This document shows, in pieces, positions 1 to 12,700 of a DNA stretch of 64,000 nt. The translations under genes and the position numbers were made by a program. The DNA is from Acridotheres tristis (Eukaryota > Chordata > Aves > Passeriformes > Sturnidae), in the NCBI GenBank assembly GCA_037013685.1, contig CM072889.1, positions 14,517,976-14,581,975 on the forward strand, given 5' to 3'. The notes below the pieces were generated by a model that was given only the letters and a program-made list of their open reading frames with translations, was not told the DNA's origin and searched no databases. Position 1 is the stretch's first letter, and every line of letters begins with the position of its first letter.

Positions 1-1244
1 CTGCTTTGCAGTGTGATTTAAAAAAAAAAAAAGCCATTTCCTTCATGTCCAGAGACGGTTTATTTTCTGGGCATTCTTTGGGACGCAGGGAGGTGCCTTT
101 TCTTTAAGGCATTTCCTGTAAGCAAGTTTATATTTGGCCTGGGGAGGGTGGGGAGAGGAGGTGGGTGCTGGGGAGGGTCTATGGCTGAGCTGGGTGACCT
201 CAGCTTTTGGCTCCTTGTCCCGAATTGTGGAGGTGGCAGCTGCAGGAGGTGCTGGCTGTCAGAGCAGGGTAAGGAGCAGGGTCCTGTGGGGTCCCACGTG
301 TGCCCTGGCAGTGCTGCTGCCGCTGTGGTGATGCTGAGCTGGCATCCACGGGGTGTCAAGGGTGCTTTCAGGCCATCCCTTCCATTGTCTTTAAGATGAT
401 GAAGATAAGAGCTGCTGAACCCCATATCCTGTGCTTGGTGTGGCTGTCTTCCCTCCCCCAGGATAGCTTTGATTTCCACTGAAAAGTCAAATTTTCAATT
501 TCTGGTCAAATGCACCAGATGATCAGCATTCACTGTGCCCCTGGGGTCGGTAATGCAGATTTAACTCCTTCCCTGAGGATATTTGATCAGACCTTGATGC
601 TGGGGCAGGGGCTGCAGCCAGACCCCGATGACACAGGCTGGGCTCCCCCAGGCAATGCTGGGGCTCGAGCTGCTCCCCGATGTTCCCCGTGCCAAATCTC
701 TTCTCCCCCATTTTGTTTTCTTTTTATTACCGTGATTTCCTAACATCGGAAGAGGCGAGTTATGAAACTGGAGTTATCCAAACACGTCTTGTTTGAAGAT
801 AGCGTTTCATCCAGCAGATGCAGCTTCCTGCCCTGTAAATGGTTCCCATTGTTTTGCCTTGGCTCCTGGCCCCAGCAACGCTGGGGTGTCGCTCTGCTCT
901 GGCAGCTGGAGGAGCGGTGGTCCCAGCATGGAATGGCTGCACTGGGAGCACTGGTGCTCTGTAGGCAGCCTCTGAAAGCACCTGGGGGGCTCCCTGGGGC
1001 TGCCTCAGGTTTAGGGCAGCGAGCTGGCAGGGTGCTGGCTCGGTTGGCTGCAAACATCACCTGCAGACTGGGGTTGTGTGCTGGGCCAGGCACAGAGGTA
1101 GCCTCTGATGGATGGTGTCTGCATGGCAGGGAAGAGGGGGTAAATAAAGGTGATAAGGACAGTTCCCAGCGCAAAGGAAGCAGCACACGTTTTTAATACA
1201 TTTTTTTTTGGTAGTGTTTAAATGCAAAGAGACGATGAGGTGAC

Positions 1245-1535
1245 CCTCAGGTGCTGGTGAGGCACTGGGAAGAAACTGAGCGTTTTTTCCTGTGAGGGTG
1301 GTGAGGCCCTGGCACAGGTTGCCCAGAGGAGCTGTGGCTGCCTATTTTGGTTTAGGGCATCCCAAGACACTGCCCCATCCCTGGAAATGTTCAAGGCCGG
1401 GTTGGATGAGGTTTGGAGTAACCTGGTCTGCTGGAAGGTGTCCCTGCCCAAGGCAGTGAGTGAAACTGCATGAGCTGAAAGATCCCTTCCAACCTAAACC
1501 ATCCTGTAGTTCCAAGAGTCTGTGGTTCTGTGATC
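1245..1535 (+). mobile_element. CR1 LINE 3'-end fragment
   Basis: The sequence reads as the terminal part of an avian CR1 element in sense orientation. It has the GTGAGGCCCTGGCACAGGTT block near 1,300, then the CCATCCCTGGAAATGTTCAAG block near 1,375. It ends in CCTTCCAACCTAAACCATCC and an imperfect TCTGTGATTC tail. It is 5'-truncated, as most CR1 copies are, and has no coding capacity. Confidence 0.85.
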
Positions 1536-2843
1536 CCTGTGGTGGTGTGGAATGTGGTGTGGGACTGAAGGAGTGCTAACACTCAGAGTTTGTTGCTGAG
1601 CTGCAGTTTTGTGCCTCGTGTTCCCCCTGGGCACACGCCTGACCTTGGGTGAGTGTCCGGCAGCTGCGGCTCCAGCCGGCTCTGGGAAGCTGCAGCAGGA
1701 GCAGGACCTGGCGAGTTTTGGGTGGATCGTCCTTCCCCACCGGCAGAGCCTGCTTTGAGAGGAGCTGGGTGTGCCCAAATCTCTTCCTCTGGCTGAGGAA
1801 GCCGTGGTGGGGATCACGCTGTCCCTGCAGCTCGGGCACGGCCGCTGTGCTGCAGCCACACCGTGAGGCTGCCTCTCTTCTGCTCTCCATGGCCTTCCCA
1901 CCTGCTTGAGCAGCAGGGATTGTTTTTTAATTAATTTTTTGTTTCTATGAACACTGTTACAGGCTGGGGAGCTGCAGCTGCTGGCTCATTAATGAAGTTC
2001 TCTGCAGAACCGTGGCAGGAAGCGGTGCCGGACCCTTGGCTGAGCTCGTGGTTTGACGCTTTTCCTTCCTGCCCTTCTCAGTAAAGCAAACTCACTTTGC
2101 TGTGCTGTGTCTGCCCCACCTCAGCCCCTGCTCCCTCCATGCTTTGGGTGCTTTTGCTTTGAGGGTTGGGCTGTGGTGTCCCAGGCAGGGTCCTGGGGAA
2201 GGATCCTGAGTCTTGTGTCCGTTTCTTTGGCCACAGTGGTTAGAGAAGGCAGAGATAGCAAGGTCAGGAGTCTCAGTGATTACTGTTTGATAAGGTTCAC
2301 TGATATTTTATCAGTGGTCTCTGGGGACAGAAGGAAATTGTGAGTTAAGAACATCTGTCTTGCAGGGCCACATGCCCTCTGAGTGCTCTGTGCTGGCTGG
2401 GGATGGAGCTCAAATCCTTGGAGATCCCAGTCTTTCCTTACTGCCAGTGCCCACAGAGATCTTGGCTGTTCTTTGCTGTTCTCTCAGAGCTGGTCACCTG
2501 CCCAGCACTTCACCTGGGATTTACCTGCTCTCAGGTGGTTCGTGCTGCTCCTTGAGCAGGGACTGAGCCGTGAAGGGCTCCTGGCAGCACGGAGGGTGTT
2601 GTGTAAGACTGGGTTCTGTGGATTATTGAGCATTTGTGTTTCTTGGCCAGGCTCCTCAGCCCATCGTGGCATGGAGTGATGCACTGGTGGCTTTGTTGGT
2701 GTTTTTCCAGCTCTGCTCCCCTTCACCACCTCTCCAGCTCTGCCAAGGTCCTGGGTGGGGATGGGCACAGCAGCGTTTTGCAGTGGAAGGGGGAGGAGAT
2801 ACCATATCCCACCTCTCTCTCTGGGAATGCTCTGGAGACCGAG

Positions 2844-3361
2844 TGTTGGATCCCAGAAATCTGGAGTTTTTGAGCTTTCTGTGCTTTCAGGCACAGACCC
2901 CCTGGAGAACACTGCTTTTGATCTGAGGCCTTGGAGATGGCTTCTAAATATGAGTGGTGAAGTAGAATCACAAGTGTGTGTAGGAGTTGGATGGGTGTGC
3001 TTTCACAGAGTGATGAGTTTTGAGGTTTTTATAGTATAGTAATAGGTATAGGACAAGATAGAAAATTTTGAGCGTTGTCTCTTTCTTTGTTCATCTTTCT
3101 TCTTCCTTCATGGTGTTCAAGTAGTAGTTCCTATTTAGTCAGCATCACTCTAAGCGTCATGGAAATCTAGTTAAGTCAAAAGTATAAATAGTATAAGTGT
3201 TAATTGAACTGTTTAGCCTTACAAGACCTTGTAGCAGTTGCCTCTGTGGCCATTTTTTCCTTACTTCTTGCAAGGAGCTGGAAGTGCTGTCCTATTCTCT
3301 GTACTCTCTGACCACTGAGGAGAGCAAAGATCAGCTCCTGCAGAGACCTTGTGGCACTGCA
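2844..3361 (+). mobile_element. LTR-like interspersed repeat, copy 1 (solo)
   Basis: This 518-bp element starts with TGTTGGATCCC and ends near GGCACTGCA. It matches, in inverted orientation, the element at 14,682-15,205 and the first part of the repeat at 40,984-41,345. The TG...CA ends, a length near 520 bp and a perfect TATAAATA box at 3,183-3,190 suggest the solo long terminal repeat of an endogenous retrovirus. No target-site duplication or internal viral genes were seen, so the class is inferred. Confidence 0.6.
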
Positions 3362-3418
3362 CAGCCCTGCAGGCAGCTGGGAATGAAACACTGGGTGAGC
3401 AGAAAGTCCTTGTGTGCG

Positions 3419-3461
3419 GGTCACGGGTCGGTGTCACCTGTCACGGGTCGGTGTCACCTGT
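3419..3461. repeat. Two-copy tandem duplication, about 20 bp
   Basis: The unit TGTCACGGGTCGGTGTCACC is present twice in direct succession, and each unit contains its own GTCAC/GTGAC inverted element. No function can be assigned. Confidence 0.7.
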
Positions 3462-5989
3462 GACGTGCCAGGCAGGGCAGTGGAGCGTGGCTGGCTCTGT
3501 GTGCACGGCTGTGGCTCCGTGAGGCTGTGTTGGGTGAGCAGCCATGCATCCAGGCACTGGGACTGGGGGTTTTGGGCAAATCAAGGCATGGGATGTCTTA
3601 GATGGGGCTGGGGGCAGGTGCTGCTTGTCCCTGAAGATGCTGAAGTGTGCTGGGGCTTTGGGTCCCTTCTAAAATCTCGCATGTGAGTCAAAAATTAGTC
3701 ATAAAATTACATGGAGAATATTCTAGAAGGGTGTGAGCTGATTGACCACAAACACGTCAGCCAGCAACACTGGGGGAGAGCTTTGCTGAGGCAAAGGCTT
3801 CCTCAGAAACACCAGTGGGGCAACTGCTGCACACTGCTGAGACTGGAAAGGAAGGTTTGCCTGGGGACAGATGAGCATTTGTTGTTCTGAAGGACACGGC
3901 CCTCTCTGCTGGGGATGGCTCCCTCACTGCGCACAGCTGCTGTGCTGAGGGTTTGGCTGGGGAGGTTCCTCCCTGTGTGGTCACAGTGGCTATTCCAGAA
4001 TGACTGTCTTGAGGGCAAAGTGTTCTTACTATCACCCCTGGGAAGCTCTGAACGCAGGCTGGAGCCTTTGCCAGCCCTGGCATCAGCCCACCATCAGGAG
4101 GGGATCAGTCAGCCATGAGCCCCATCCTCAGCATGTCCAGCTGTGAGCACCAGCGAGGCCCTTGTGCAGTCAGGCCCAGACAAGAAAACCCCAAGCAGGT
4201 CTGGCTGTGACAAATCTTTTCCTTACAGAGGGGCTTTCACATGGAAGGGGAGCTGGAACAAACATGCCCATTCCTGCCAAAGGTGCTGCTCTGCCAGTAA
4301 CTGGCCTCTGCTTCCTACTGCAAGTGGTTGATGTGTGGAATTGGGGCTTCCTGCTGCCTGCTGACCCCTGGGCTTCTCTTTGCCTTGACCCTGGGAGCTG
4401 TTCCTCTGCTCCTGACCCTGCTGTCAGCAGCCACCACTCTGGCTCCGGTGTGCTCGGCGTCACAACTTCCCGTGAGCCGGAGTAGCTGTGCCAGGAGTGA
4501 GCTGTAAATCCCTCAGAAGGCCGGGAAGTGCTTGGTTAATTAACCAAAGTGAAGAAGAGTTGTTTGAACCATCTCCGGGAAGAGTTCCACCTGGCTTACA
4601 GCAAAGGTCTTGGATTTGGGACTGTCTTTTAGCCACAGAGCAGCCCAGATCCCTTCGTGCATCCTTGGATTCTTCCTGATCCATGGCTCTCCTCTGTGTC
4701 CTGCAAGGCTTTGCTTGCCTTGGCTCCTCAGAAATGCTGGTTTTTACACAAAGGGCCCTGTTTTGGTCTATGCCTGGCTGGCTTGGCTGTGGGGAGGGGC
4801 ACAGGCAGACCTGGCTGTGCTGGATTCTCTGGTGGAAGGCAGATGGATGGGACCATGTAAGCTGACTCTGCCATTCCTATGATTGGTCTTCCATTGGGAT
4901 TCAGCATCTTGACTTTCAGACCAGAGCAAGAGTCTCTAACACTGCTTGAGGCCAGCTTTTATACCTGTTTTATTATATTCCCTGACATTCCCCACATTCC
5001 TGGCAAGGAGACTTCTGTGCTTTTTTGAAATGTTCCTTCGTCTCTTTGGAAAACTGTGACATCTTTTAAGACTTCTTCAAAATGCCATTGTCCTGCTGTC
5101 CTGGCATCTCCTGTTAGCTCCATAAAGAATGGGAAGCCTTGAGTTTCAACTCCAGCCCCAACAACATCTCCTTCCATTCGGGAGAAAGGGGAACAAAGAA
5201 AGAGGCAGACCATGTGCTCCTGTTTGACTCAGTGACCTCCCTAAATCTCATGTCCCTGCTGTGTTTCCACCTCTGCCTGCAGGTTTCACTGCTCTCCATG
5301 CTTTTGGGATTATATTGGGACTGTTACCTGAGCTTCCATTGTTGTCACAGCCTGTCAGGACAGCAGGACGGGCTGGGGTCCCCCCTGGTCCCTGGGGCTG
5401 GGTCTGCAGGGTCTGACCTGCAAGGTGTGAGCTAAGGATGGGATGTTTTCCAATGTTGTATCCCTGGATAGGGATGAGAGACCTCTGGTGTTTCTCACCG
5501 GGACTCAGAAGCAAGGTGAGATGATGCTCAGCTGCAGGGATCCTACAGTTCATTCTGGGAATGATTTGTGGTTTGGGAAGTGCAGGCACAGGGAATCGGG
5601 TTTTCACTGGGGAGACTGATCCTGTGTCAACCGCAGCTCTTTGCTTGGGCCGTGCTGACTCCGCTGCTTTGGGCTGAGAGGTGAGCTGACTCCTGCTGCA
5701 TGGGAAAGAAGCATTCCCAGGGCAGGTGGAACACACTGGGCTCAGGACAAACTGGAAATTTGTAGGGAATTGGGTGATTTAATCTGGATATCTCTGATTG
5801 CAGGCACTGATGTTCTTGTCCCTGAACCATCCTTTTTTAGTTTTTAGTCCTCTTTGGTATCTTGAGGGACTGGTAAATTTATGACAGCCCAGCCTTGGCT
5901 GTCAGTTTTCCCATCCCTTGCAGCTCCTGCAATTTGCCAGCCGGCTGAGAAGAGCCTCAGCTTTGAGGTTTGAGTAGTTGATGTCTGAT

Positions 5990-6440
5990 GATGAGAGGAG
6001 GTTTTGGGGTGTCCATCCCTCTCCTCGGTCCCAGTGTACTGCGGGACAGTGTCAGACCCCACCGGCCCCGGAGCCGCCCTGCAGGACGCTTTGCTCTCAG
6101 TTTTCCCGGCTGGAATGGAAAGCTGCGGCTCAGCCGGCAGCACCGGGGTGCCGTGCTGGGCAGGACAGGAGCTGGGAGCCGGGAGCGGGGCCGGATGGAG
6201 CCCTCCCCGCCGCTCCCACCCCCGCTCAGCCGGGATGTCCTGTCTGCCGGGGCGGCTCGGCACAGCCCTGCGGGACAAACCTGCGGCTCTGCCATGGACT
6301 GCCTGCGGGAAGGTCTCTGGACAGTGCTGGGTGGCCGAGGAGGGCGTGAAAGAGGCTGCGGGTCATGCTGATACTTTATTCGGCATTTAATCCACGGGTT
6401 CCAATGAACAAAGCCGGGATTAACAGCTCCTGCCATGGTG
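5990..6440 (+). promoter_or_regulatory. CpG-rich segment, candidate STARD8 promoter
   Basis: CpG dinucleotides are frequent from about 6,000 to 6,310, unlike the CpG-poor DNA on either side. The segment runs directly into a short open stretch ending in a strong donor (CATG followed by GTGAGT) at 6,437/6,438. Avian housekeeping and signalling genes commonly start in such islands. No TATA box is evident. That it drives STARD8 is inferred from position, strand and the phase of the exon at its 3' edge. Confidence 0.5.
6365..6437 (+). CDS. STARD8: STARD8 candidate first coding exon
   Basis: An ATG at 6,365 opens a short frame (MLILYSAFNPRVP, then MNKAGINSSCH from a second ATG at 6,404). The frame stays open to a strong splice donor, G|GTGAGT, at 6,437/6,438. 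The exon leaves one base of a codon, which is exactly what the SAM exon at 15,234 needs; together they read SSCHEIEAKKACDWL. An in-frame stop at 6,347-6,349 bounds the frame upstream. The first ATG has G at -3; the second has the weaker C. Joined with the 13 exons below, the CDS is 3,219 nt (1,072 aa), or 1,059 aa from the second ATG. Transcript evidence is lacking, and other first exons may exist outside what can be recognised. Confidence 0.42.
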
Positions 6441-7097
6441 AGTCTGCTCGTGTCCCGGCTTTGTGTTCGGATTGGGAGGCTCCAGCCAGCAAACGCTCTC
6501 GGGGGAGGTGGGAAAGGCTGTAAAATGACCTTTTTTCTTGTTAGAGATTTCTTGGAAGCAGCGTTTCCTGTGCGGCAGGGCGGTTTGCTCTGGCTTTTAC
6601 ACAGCGGGGCGAGGGCAGGGTTCAGAGGTGTCGCTTGTGTTGTTGTTAAATTGTGGGGCTTCTTTAAAAATCTTTTCTTGAAAACCAGAATTTCCTTCAC
6701 TTTTTTTTTTTTTTTTCCCATGAAGTGCTGTGTCCGGAGCGGGTGTGCCCGGAGCCCTGTGCCCGGCTGGGACACGGCGCTGGCACCGGAGATGTGGCTG
6801 AGCAGGGCAGGGATGGGACAGAGAGGGGAGATGGCAGTAACAGAGCACGGGCTGGCCTCAGTCACACCGCCTGGGGCTCTTCCTTCCTTTGCTTTTTTTT
6901 CCCCCCCTTTTTTCCTTCCCCGCTCTGCTCCCCGCTGAAGGTGCAGAAGAGACCTGCAGTCCTGGCAATATTTGGGTTTATTTCTGCCACAGCCAGCTGA
7001 GCTGGTGGGAGTGCTGCGATACAGCTCCTCCTGATCTCCCATTGTTTCCTGAGCCTGAGCCAAAATCCTTTTGTGTGAGCCCAGTCCCCCGGACCTG

Positions 7098-7227
7098 CCA
7101 GGCATGGCCAGGGATGCCATGGTGCTGGTGCCAGGCATGGCCAGGGATGCCATGGTGCTGGTGCCAGGCATGGCCAGGGTGCCATGGTGCTGGTGCCAGG
7201 CATGGCCAGGGTGCCATGGTGCTGGTG
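7098..7227. repeat. 33-bp minisatellite, four units
   Basis: Four tandem units built on CCAGGCATGGCCAGGG and ATGCCATGGTGCTGGTG are present. The first two are 33 bp and identical; the last two are 32 bp, having lost the same A. The near-perfect units suggest recent expansion. They create long open frames on the minus strand, which should not be read as genes. Confidence 0.9.
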
Positions 7228-8784
7228 CCAGCCGTGCTCCGGGATGTGGCATCACCTGCTAACACCAGTTCACTGATTTCAAAGCCGTTTTCAGAAGGAG
7301 GAGAGGAGAAATGAGAAAAGAGCAGGGTTTGGAGCTGTGGGGTGGAGCTGGAGCTGTGGTGAGCGATGCCCAAGCAGTGCTGGTGGGTGTGGGGAGGGGA
7401 TCCTGATGGGACAGACCTGTGAGCTGGTGACAGTCCTTCCCCTGTGCACACAGACCTGTGTCCCCCTGAGAAATGTCCCTTGGCTGCGTTTGGAAACTCG
7501 GAGTTTGGGTTATGCCTCCATGTGTGGCTGTGCATGGAGGGGTCCCTGCACAGACAGGGGTTCTGAGCCTGCACCCCTGTGAGCTGAGGGGGACCTCGTG
7601 CTTGGCTGCACATCCTTGGGGTTAACCTCGTGAATTTTGCAGATCTTTCTGCTGTGGGATGGGATTTCAGGAGTTTAGCAAGGAGCACATGCAGGCACCC
7701 GAACTTCCCCTGGGCAGCAGGGATTGGTCAATAAACCAAAGCTGAGTGTGGTGGGGAAGGAGGCAGGATCTTGTGCAGAGCTGGGAAATACTTGATTTGG
7801 GGTTATTTTTGTATTGCAGCCTTTAAAAAGGGAAGAAGAGAGCCCTAAAGTAAGCATTCATGCCTCTGCTGAGAATTCAGTGCCTGTTCCTTCCTGCAAG
7901 GGCTTGTGCCCATGCCAGGGCTGTGGCAGTGGCCACTGCTGGGTGTGACAGACATGGTCTGGGCTCCCTGTCCCTGGGGGCATGTAAGGGTCCCACCAAA
8001 GCTGCTGGAGCCTGAGCGTTCTTGAGCCAGGAACAGGGTGGGTTTGTGATTCTGTACAACATGGAAAAAGCTGCACCAAGACCACAAGGGAATTCTGCTC
8101 CATGGGTTCCTCTGGTAACACACATGTTTATGCTAAATAAATGCATAAAAGTAGGAGGGAATTCTCTCGTGTATTAAGGAAATAACTGCTCTTTAGTGCC
8201 TGGATTTAGCAGTAGGAGCTGGGGGTCGTTCCTTGGCATGGGAAGCAGGAGAGCAGCTGCAGCAGGTCACATCCATGGGAGATACAAATGCTCCAGGGTG
8301 ATTGGAGGTCCCTGCAGAGCCAGAGCTGCTGCTGGTTCTGTTTTTTTAGCAGAACTGTTGGTGTTTTCCTTTGACTTGGCCTTCCTTGGCCTTGGGTGGT
8401 GGCTGCTGTTGGGTCTCGTGCAGCGCTGGGGGCGGTGACCTCAGTCCATGCTGGGTTTAACGCTCTTCCAGGTGGTGAAAACTGGACTTTTGCTGTTGTC
8501 TGTTTAAAGAAACATGAGATGTGATGGCTCCTCACTGGGATTGCAGCCTGGCTGGTACCTGTGGTGGGTGGTGGATGCTGCTGAAGCTCTGGCACCACTG
8601 GCTGCCCTTGGAGTGACGGCGTCTGCTTGTCCAAACAAAGTGCCTGTGAGATACATGGGATGGTCAACAGGAAAACCCTGCAGTTTTAGGAAGGGTGGAC
8701 TACAGGATGGGCAAGATAGATTAATTTTCTTCAGCATCTGAGTAGCTGTTTTCATCTTGCTCCTTGTGGATGCCTCATGACTCA

Positions 8785-8888
8785 AAGTTGGAGCAACCTG
8801 GGGTAGTAGAAGGTGTCCCTGCCCATGGCAGAGGGCCAGAATGAGATGATCTCTAAGATCCCTTCCAACCCAAGCTATTCTGGGAGTC
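8785..8888 (+). mobile_element. CR1 LINE 3'-tail fragment
   Basis: A short CR1 remnant in sense orientation. It has GTTGGAGCAACCTGG, then AGAAGGTGTCCCTGCCCATGG, the GATGATCTCTAAGATCCC block and CCTTCCAACCCAAGC, and ends in a degraded ATTCTGGGAGTC tail. Confidence 0.85.
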
Positions 8889-9599
8889 TCTCCTGGATTT
8901 TTCTTTCTGGTTTCAGCAAACACCAAAGAGAAGGATGAAACTTGACCCCGAGCTTAGATCCGACAGAGGTGGCTGTGCTGTCACTGATAGAGCCAGAACT
9001 CTCTACTCTGAGCTTGCTTTGCCATTGCATTTTCAGAGATGGAACCCCAGGTTCCCTCCATGCTGAGCTTCCCCCCCATGGACATGTGGGGCTGCTGCTC
9101 TGTGCTCCTGACACAGTGGGATGGTCCTGCCCTCTCTGTTATTCCTCTGGGGTCAGAGCAGCTGCAGAAATGCAGGTGGGGGAGGCAAGGACGGATCAGG
9201 GTCCTCACCTTCCTGGCCCTTTGTTTCTGTTCCTCTTTTTCCATCCCTCATTCCCCCCAGACATCTGCTGTGCAGCTGCAGCCCGAGCAGTGGGACGTGT
9301 AACCCCCGAGCTGCCACAGAGCTGCTCCTGAGTGCTCTGGAGCTGCTGGCAGGAGGTGTCCTGCAGGCCAAAGGGGCTACAAGACTCTGAGGAGCTGCCC
9401 GGGGGAGCAGGAATCTCTAATATGCTGTAGGACACTCCTGTAGCCATCACAGCAGTGCCAGGGGACACTGACTTGGTCTCTGCCACCCCACCGTGTCCCA
9501 GAGCCTCCTGGTCCTTCCCTCCTGGTGCATCCCGTGCCCCTGAGCGTGGCTGTCCCCTGTTCAACCCTGTCCTCTCCAGTATGTGAAGATGTTTTGGTG

Positions 9600-9702
9600 T
9601 GAAGAAAGGACTTGGGTTAGTGGTGGCCTTGACAGTGCTGGAGTCAATGATCTGAAACAGCTTTCCCAGCTTAAACCATTCCACAATTCCATGATCCTGT
9701 GC
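9600..9702 (+). mobile_element. Degraded CR1 3'-tail fragment
   Basis: The order GTTAGTGGTGGCCTTGACAG, then GAGTCAATGATCTGAAACAG, then a CCCAGCTTAAACCATTCCAC block and a terminal ATTCCATGATCC follows the end of an older CR1 subfamily in sense orientation. It is diverged, and the borders are approximate. Confidence 0.65.
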
Positions 9703-12700
9703 ATCATTTTGTTGTGGCTAATGTGTCTGCCGCAGTGCTTCCTTCTCATCTTTATTAATGACAGCACTGGTGCAGACCTGAATTGAGGTTGTTCTGAGTG
9801 ATGTATGTGGAAGCAGAGGTGTTCTCTGTGCAGGTTGGGCCCAGCTCCTCTCCCAGGTGCCAGCCTGCGACGGAGCTGCTTTTGGGAGGTCAGATGCTGC
9901 AGCATCACCTCAGATTCCTGGCAGCCACGTTCCTGCGTTGTGCAGCACAAAGCTCTGCACGCTGCAGGTGCAAAGGGCTGGTGGAGCTTTTAGAACACAA
10001 TAAACCAGACGTGACCTGCTGTTGGGCTCGTTTGAGGGGAGGAAATCAGAGCTACCACACTGAGCTGATAAGGGTGGTCACACACAGCCCTGGAGCCCAG
10101 CTGAGGGATGAGGTGTGGAATGCTCTGGGAGGCTCTGACGGTGCTGCTGGGGGTCCCTGTGCCCAGCCTGCATGGATTAGATCCAGATCTGATCCAGACA
10201 CCCAACAGCTACAGTCTCCCTGCCCCGTGGTGGCCAGAGGAGTTCCTGGCTGGGTTGTACCTGCAGACACCATCCAGCAATTCCCATGCAACCTCTAGGA
10301 CCATTTTTACCCCTGGATGTCCCTTCTGTTCGTGTTCCCAGCAGCTGTCTGGGGCAGGAGTGGGGTGGCAGAGGGCTCTGCTGCCATCCCCCTTGCCAGG
10401 TGCCATTCCCTGGGAGCAGTGCCCTTGGAGCAGACATTTCAGGGCTGGAGGTGAAGGAGGCATTTGAGCAATTCCTGGTTGGTGACACAGCAAGGAGCAG
10501 TTCCCAAAGCTTATGAGACCTATGTGCTGTGTGAAGGTTAATATGGAAACACTCCGTGTCTGGGAGAACATCCAAGAGCATTCCTCATTCCTGTCCGTGT
10601 GCCCTGTCCATGTCTGTGCTGGCAGCTCCAAAATCTCTGCACTTTACTGAGTGGAGCTGGGAGCTGGAAGCAGGAGGTGCCCGTGGCTGTGTGGAGCTCT
10701 GTGTGCCTCCTGCCCCAAGAGCCCAGCTGGGTGGGCAGGGAGTCCCAGCTGTGCCCAGTGCTGGCAGGGCACTGTGGGGTTTCCTCCAAAACCCACTGGG
10801 AGGGTCTGGGATTGTCATTTGGCTGCTGTGGGAGTGATGCCCTGTTCAGGAAGGCAGCTCTGATTTCTCCAGGCAGTCAGTCCCTCTGTTCCTGGTAGCT
10901 TTGGCATGAGTAGGATGCACCTTTCCCATGGGACACCTGCTTCAGCTCCTCATGTTCTCAGTGAAGGCACAAGCCCTGGTTCAGGAGAGGTGTTGGGACT
11001 TTCTGTCATTCCTGTAAAAAGCAGGCAAGAAACTTCTGCTTATAGCCAGGAAGGAAAGTCCCTGTTGTAGGCAGTTTTACTTTCAGGCAGGATGGAAAGA
11101 AATCACACCAAAAAGAAAGAAAAAAAGAGCAATTTTCTCCCCTTGGTGCTGGGGTTGAAGCTTCCCCCGCAGTGCCAGGCAGCTGCTTCCAGCTTTCCAT
11201 GAGGTAACGTGTGAGCGATTTTGTGGTGGGGTTTTCTCCTCACACACTAATTGGCTGTGTGGGACGTTTTATGGGGATTTGGAAACTTGCTGTGGGAAGC
11301 TGAGAACCTGGCCTGGGACTTTTTGTCAGTTCTGATTGTTAAAGTGAAAGTGCAGAGCTGTGGTTCTGGGAAGTGGCTTTCCTGCCTGTAATTCTGCTGG
11401 CCTCCAGTGTTCCAGGTTGCACATTTTAGAGCTTTTATGGAATGTTCTGGGCTTTTCCCTGTTCATGTCTGTTCCAGGCCAGTGTGAGGTGGATGGAGCA
11501 CCAAAAGCACTTGAGATAGAGCCATCAGGCACCAGACACCCCACAGCCAGGAGTCATTCCTGCTGGAGGCTCCAGTGGGTTGCCCCAGGGAAATGGCACA
11601 GTGCAGCGACTGCAAGAAGGGGATTGGGGAATTTTGTCCTTTTTTTTCCACTTCAGTGTTGTTTTTCATCCTTTCCTTCTGGAGCAATGTGAGCCTCTTC
11701 CTTAATTTTTGATTTCCACCCCTTCCTGGGGGTGTTGGGACATCAGGGTTCCCTGGCTGGGGGGGACCAGCCTGGGGGTTCCTGACAGACCATGGTGACA
11801 CTTGGGTTACATCTCTGCACCTTGGTGGGTGCAGGGGATGGGAGAGCTGCTGTGGATGCCTTTTCCTTGGGAAACACCACCCAGCCTCAAGAGCTGCTGC
11901 ACAAGGACAGAGGCTTTGCTGGGGGAGGATTCTCTGTTGGCTCAGAGGATTGTGCACCACTGGGAGCTTTTTCCACTGAAGGTGTTGCTGCTGGTTTCCC
12001 CTATGGGATTGTCCAGGCATTTCCTGAGAGAATTCATTCTCCATCTCCCATGGAGAGCTTCCTCTGGAGCATGAAACATAATGGGGTTGCTGGTGTCCCT
12101 TCCCTGCCTGCAGCCGGGAAGCTGGTGGGATTTATCCCCTTGTTTCTCAGGGATGCATGGACTGTACTGGTGTCCTGTGCCTGCTCCTCCTGCCATGCAG
12201 GGATTTCTGCACCGTTTAAACCACAGATCTCAAACTCCTGGAGTTTTTTTTCTGACCAGTGGAGGCAAGGAGACCCTTTTTGTGCCCTGCTGAGGGTGAG
12301 TGTAGTGTTTGATGAGCCCACATTAGACATCAGAGAATCCTGGCACCTGGAGGTGTTGGGGTCTCTGTCGCTGGTGCCTGGGGCTCAGGCTGAACTAGGT
12401 GAAGGGTCTCCAGGCAGCAATTCCGAGGCTCAGGCTGGATTCCCAGTGGAGGCTGCAGCCAGGGATGTGTGCTGGGCTCAGGTTCCATCACCCTGCCCGA
12501 CAGTGAAGCTGCTGAGAGGTGACAGGGGGGCTGGGAACACGGCTGGAATGGGTGACCCTGTGCCCAGGAGTGTTTGCCTGCCCGGCCTTTCCTGCACTTC
12601 CCTGGGAAAGCACGTCCATGGGAAGGGTGGGAAGAGGAGGAAGCTGGCTGCTGGCTCCCTCTGGGACAGGACACTTGGAAACCTTTTCTGTGACAGCACT

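Larger units (their letters stand above)
1..5950. other. 5' flank or upstream intron of STARD8, no gene seen
   Basis: No exon with a convincing protein family match is visible on either strand. Open frames here are short, GC-rich and without recognisable motifs. The stretch contains a CR1 fragment near 1.25-1.53 kb and an LTR-like element at 2.84-3.36 kb, both listed separately. In mammals the upstream neighbour of STARD8 is YIPF6; none of its sequence was recognised here. Confidence 0.6.

Noticed and set aside
6294..6312. Alternative first exon MDCLRE joined in phase 1 to the SAM exon
   Set aside because: The donor GAAG|GTCTCT is poor compared with G|GTGAGT at 6,437, although the phase would also fit.
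5957..7255. Minus-strand open frame of about 430 codons across the CpG-rich segment
   Set aside because: It translates the 33-bp minisatellite and GC-rich promoter-like DNA, has no recognisable domain, and overlaps the opposite-strand exon candidate.
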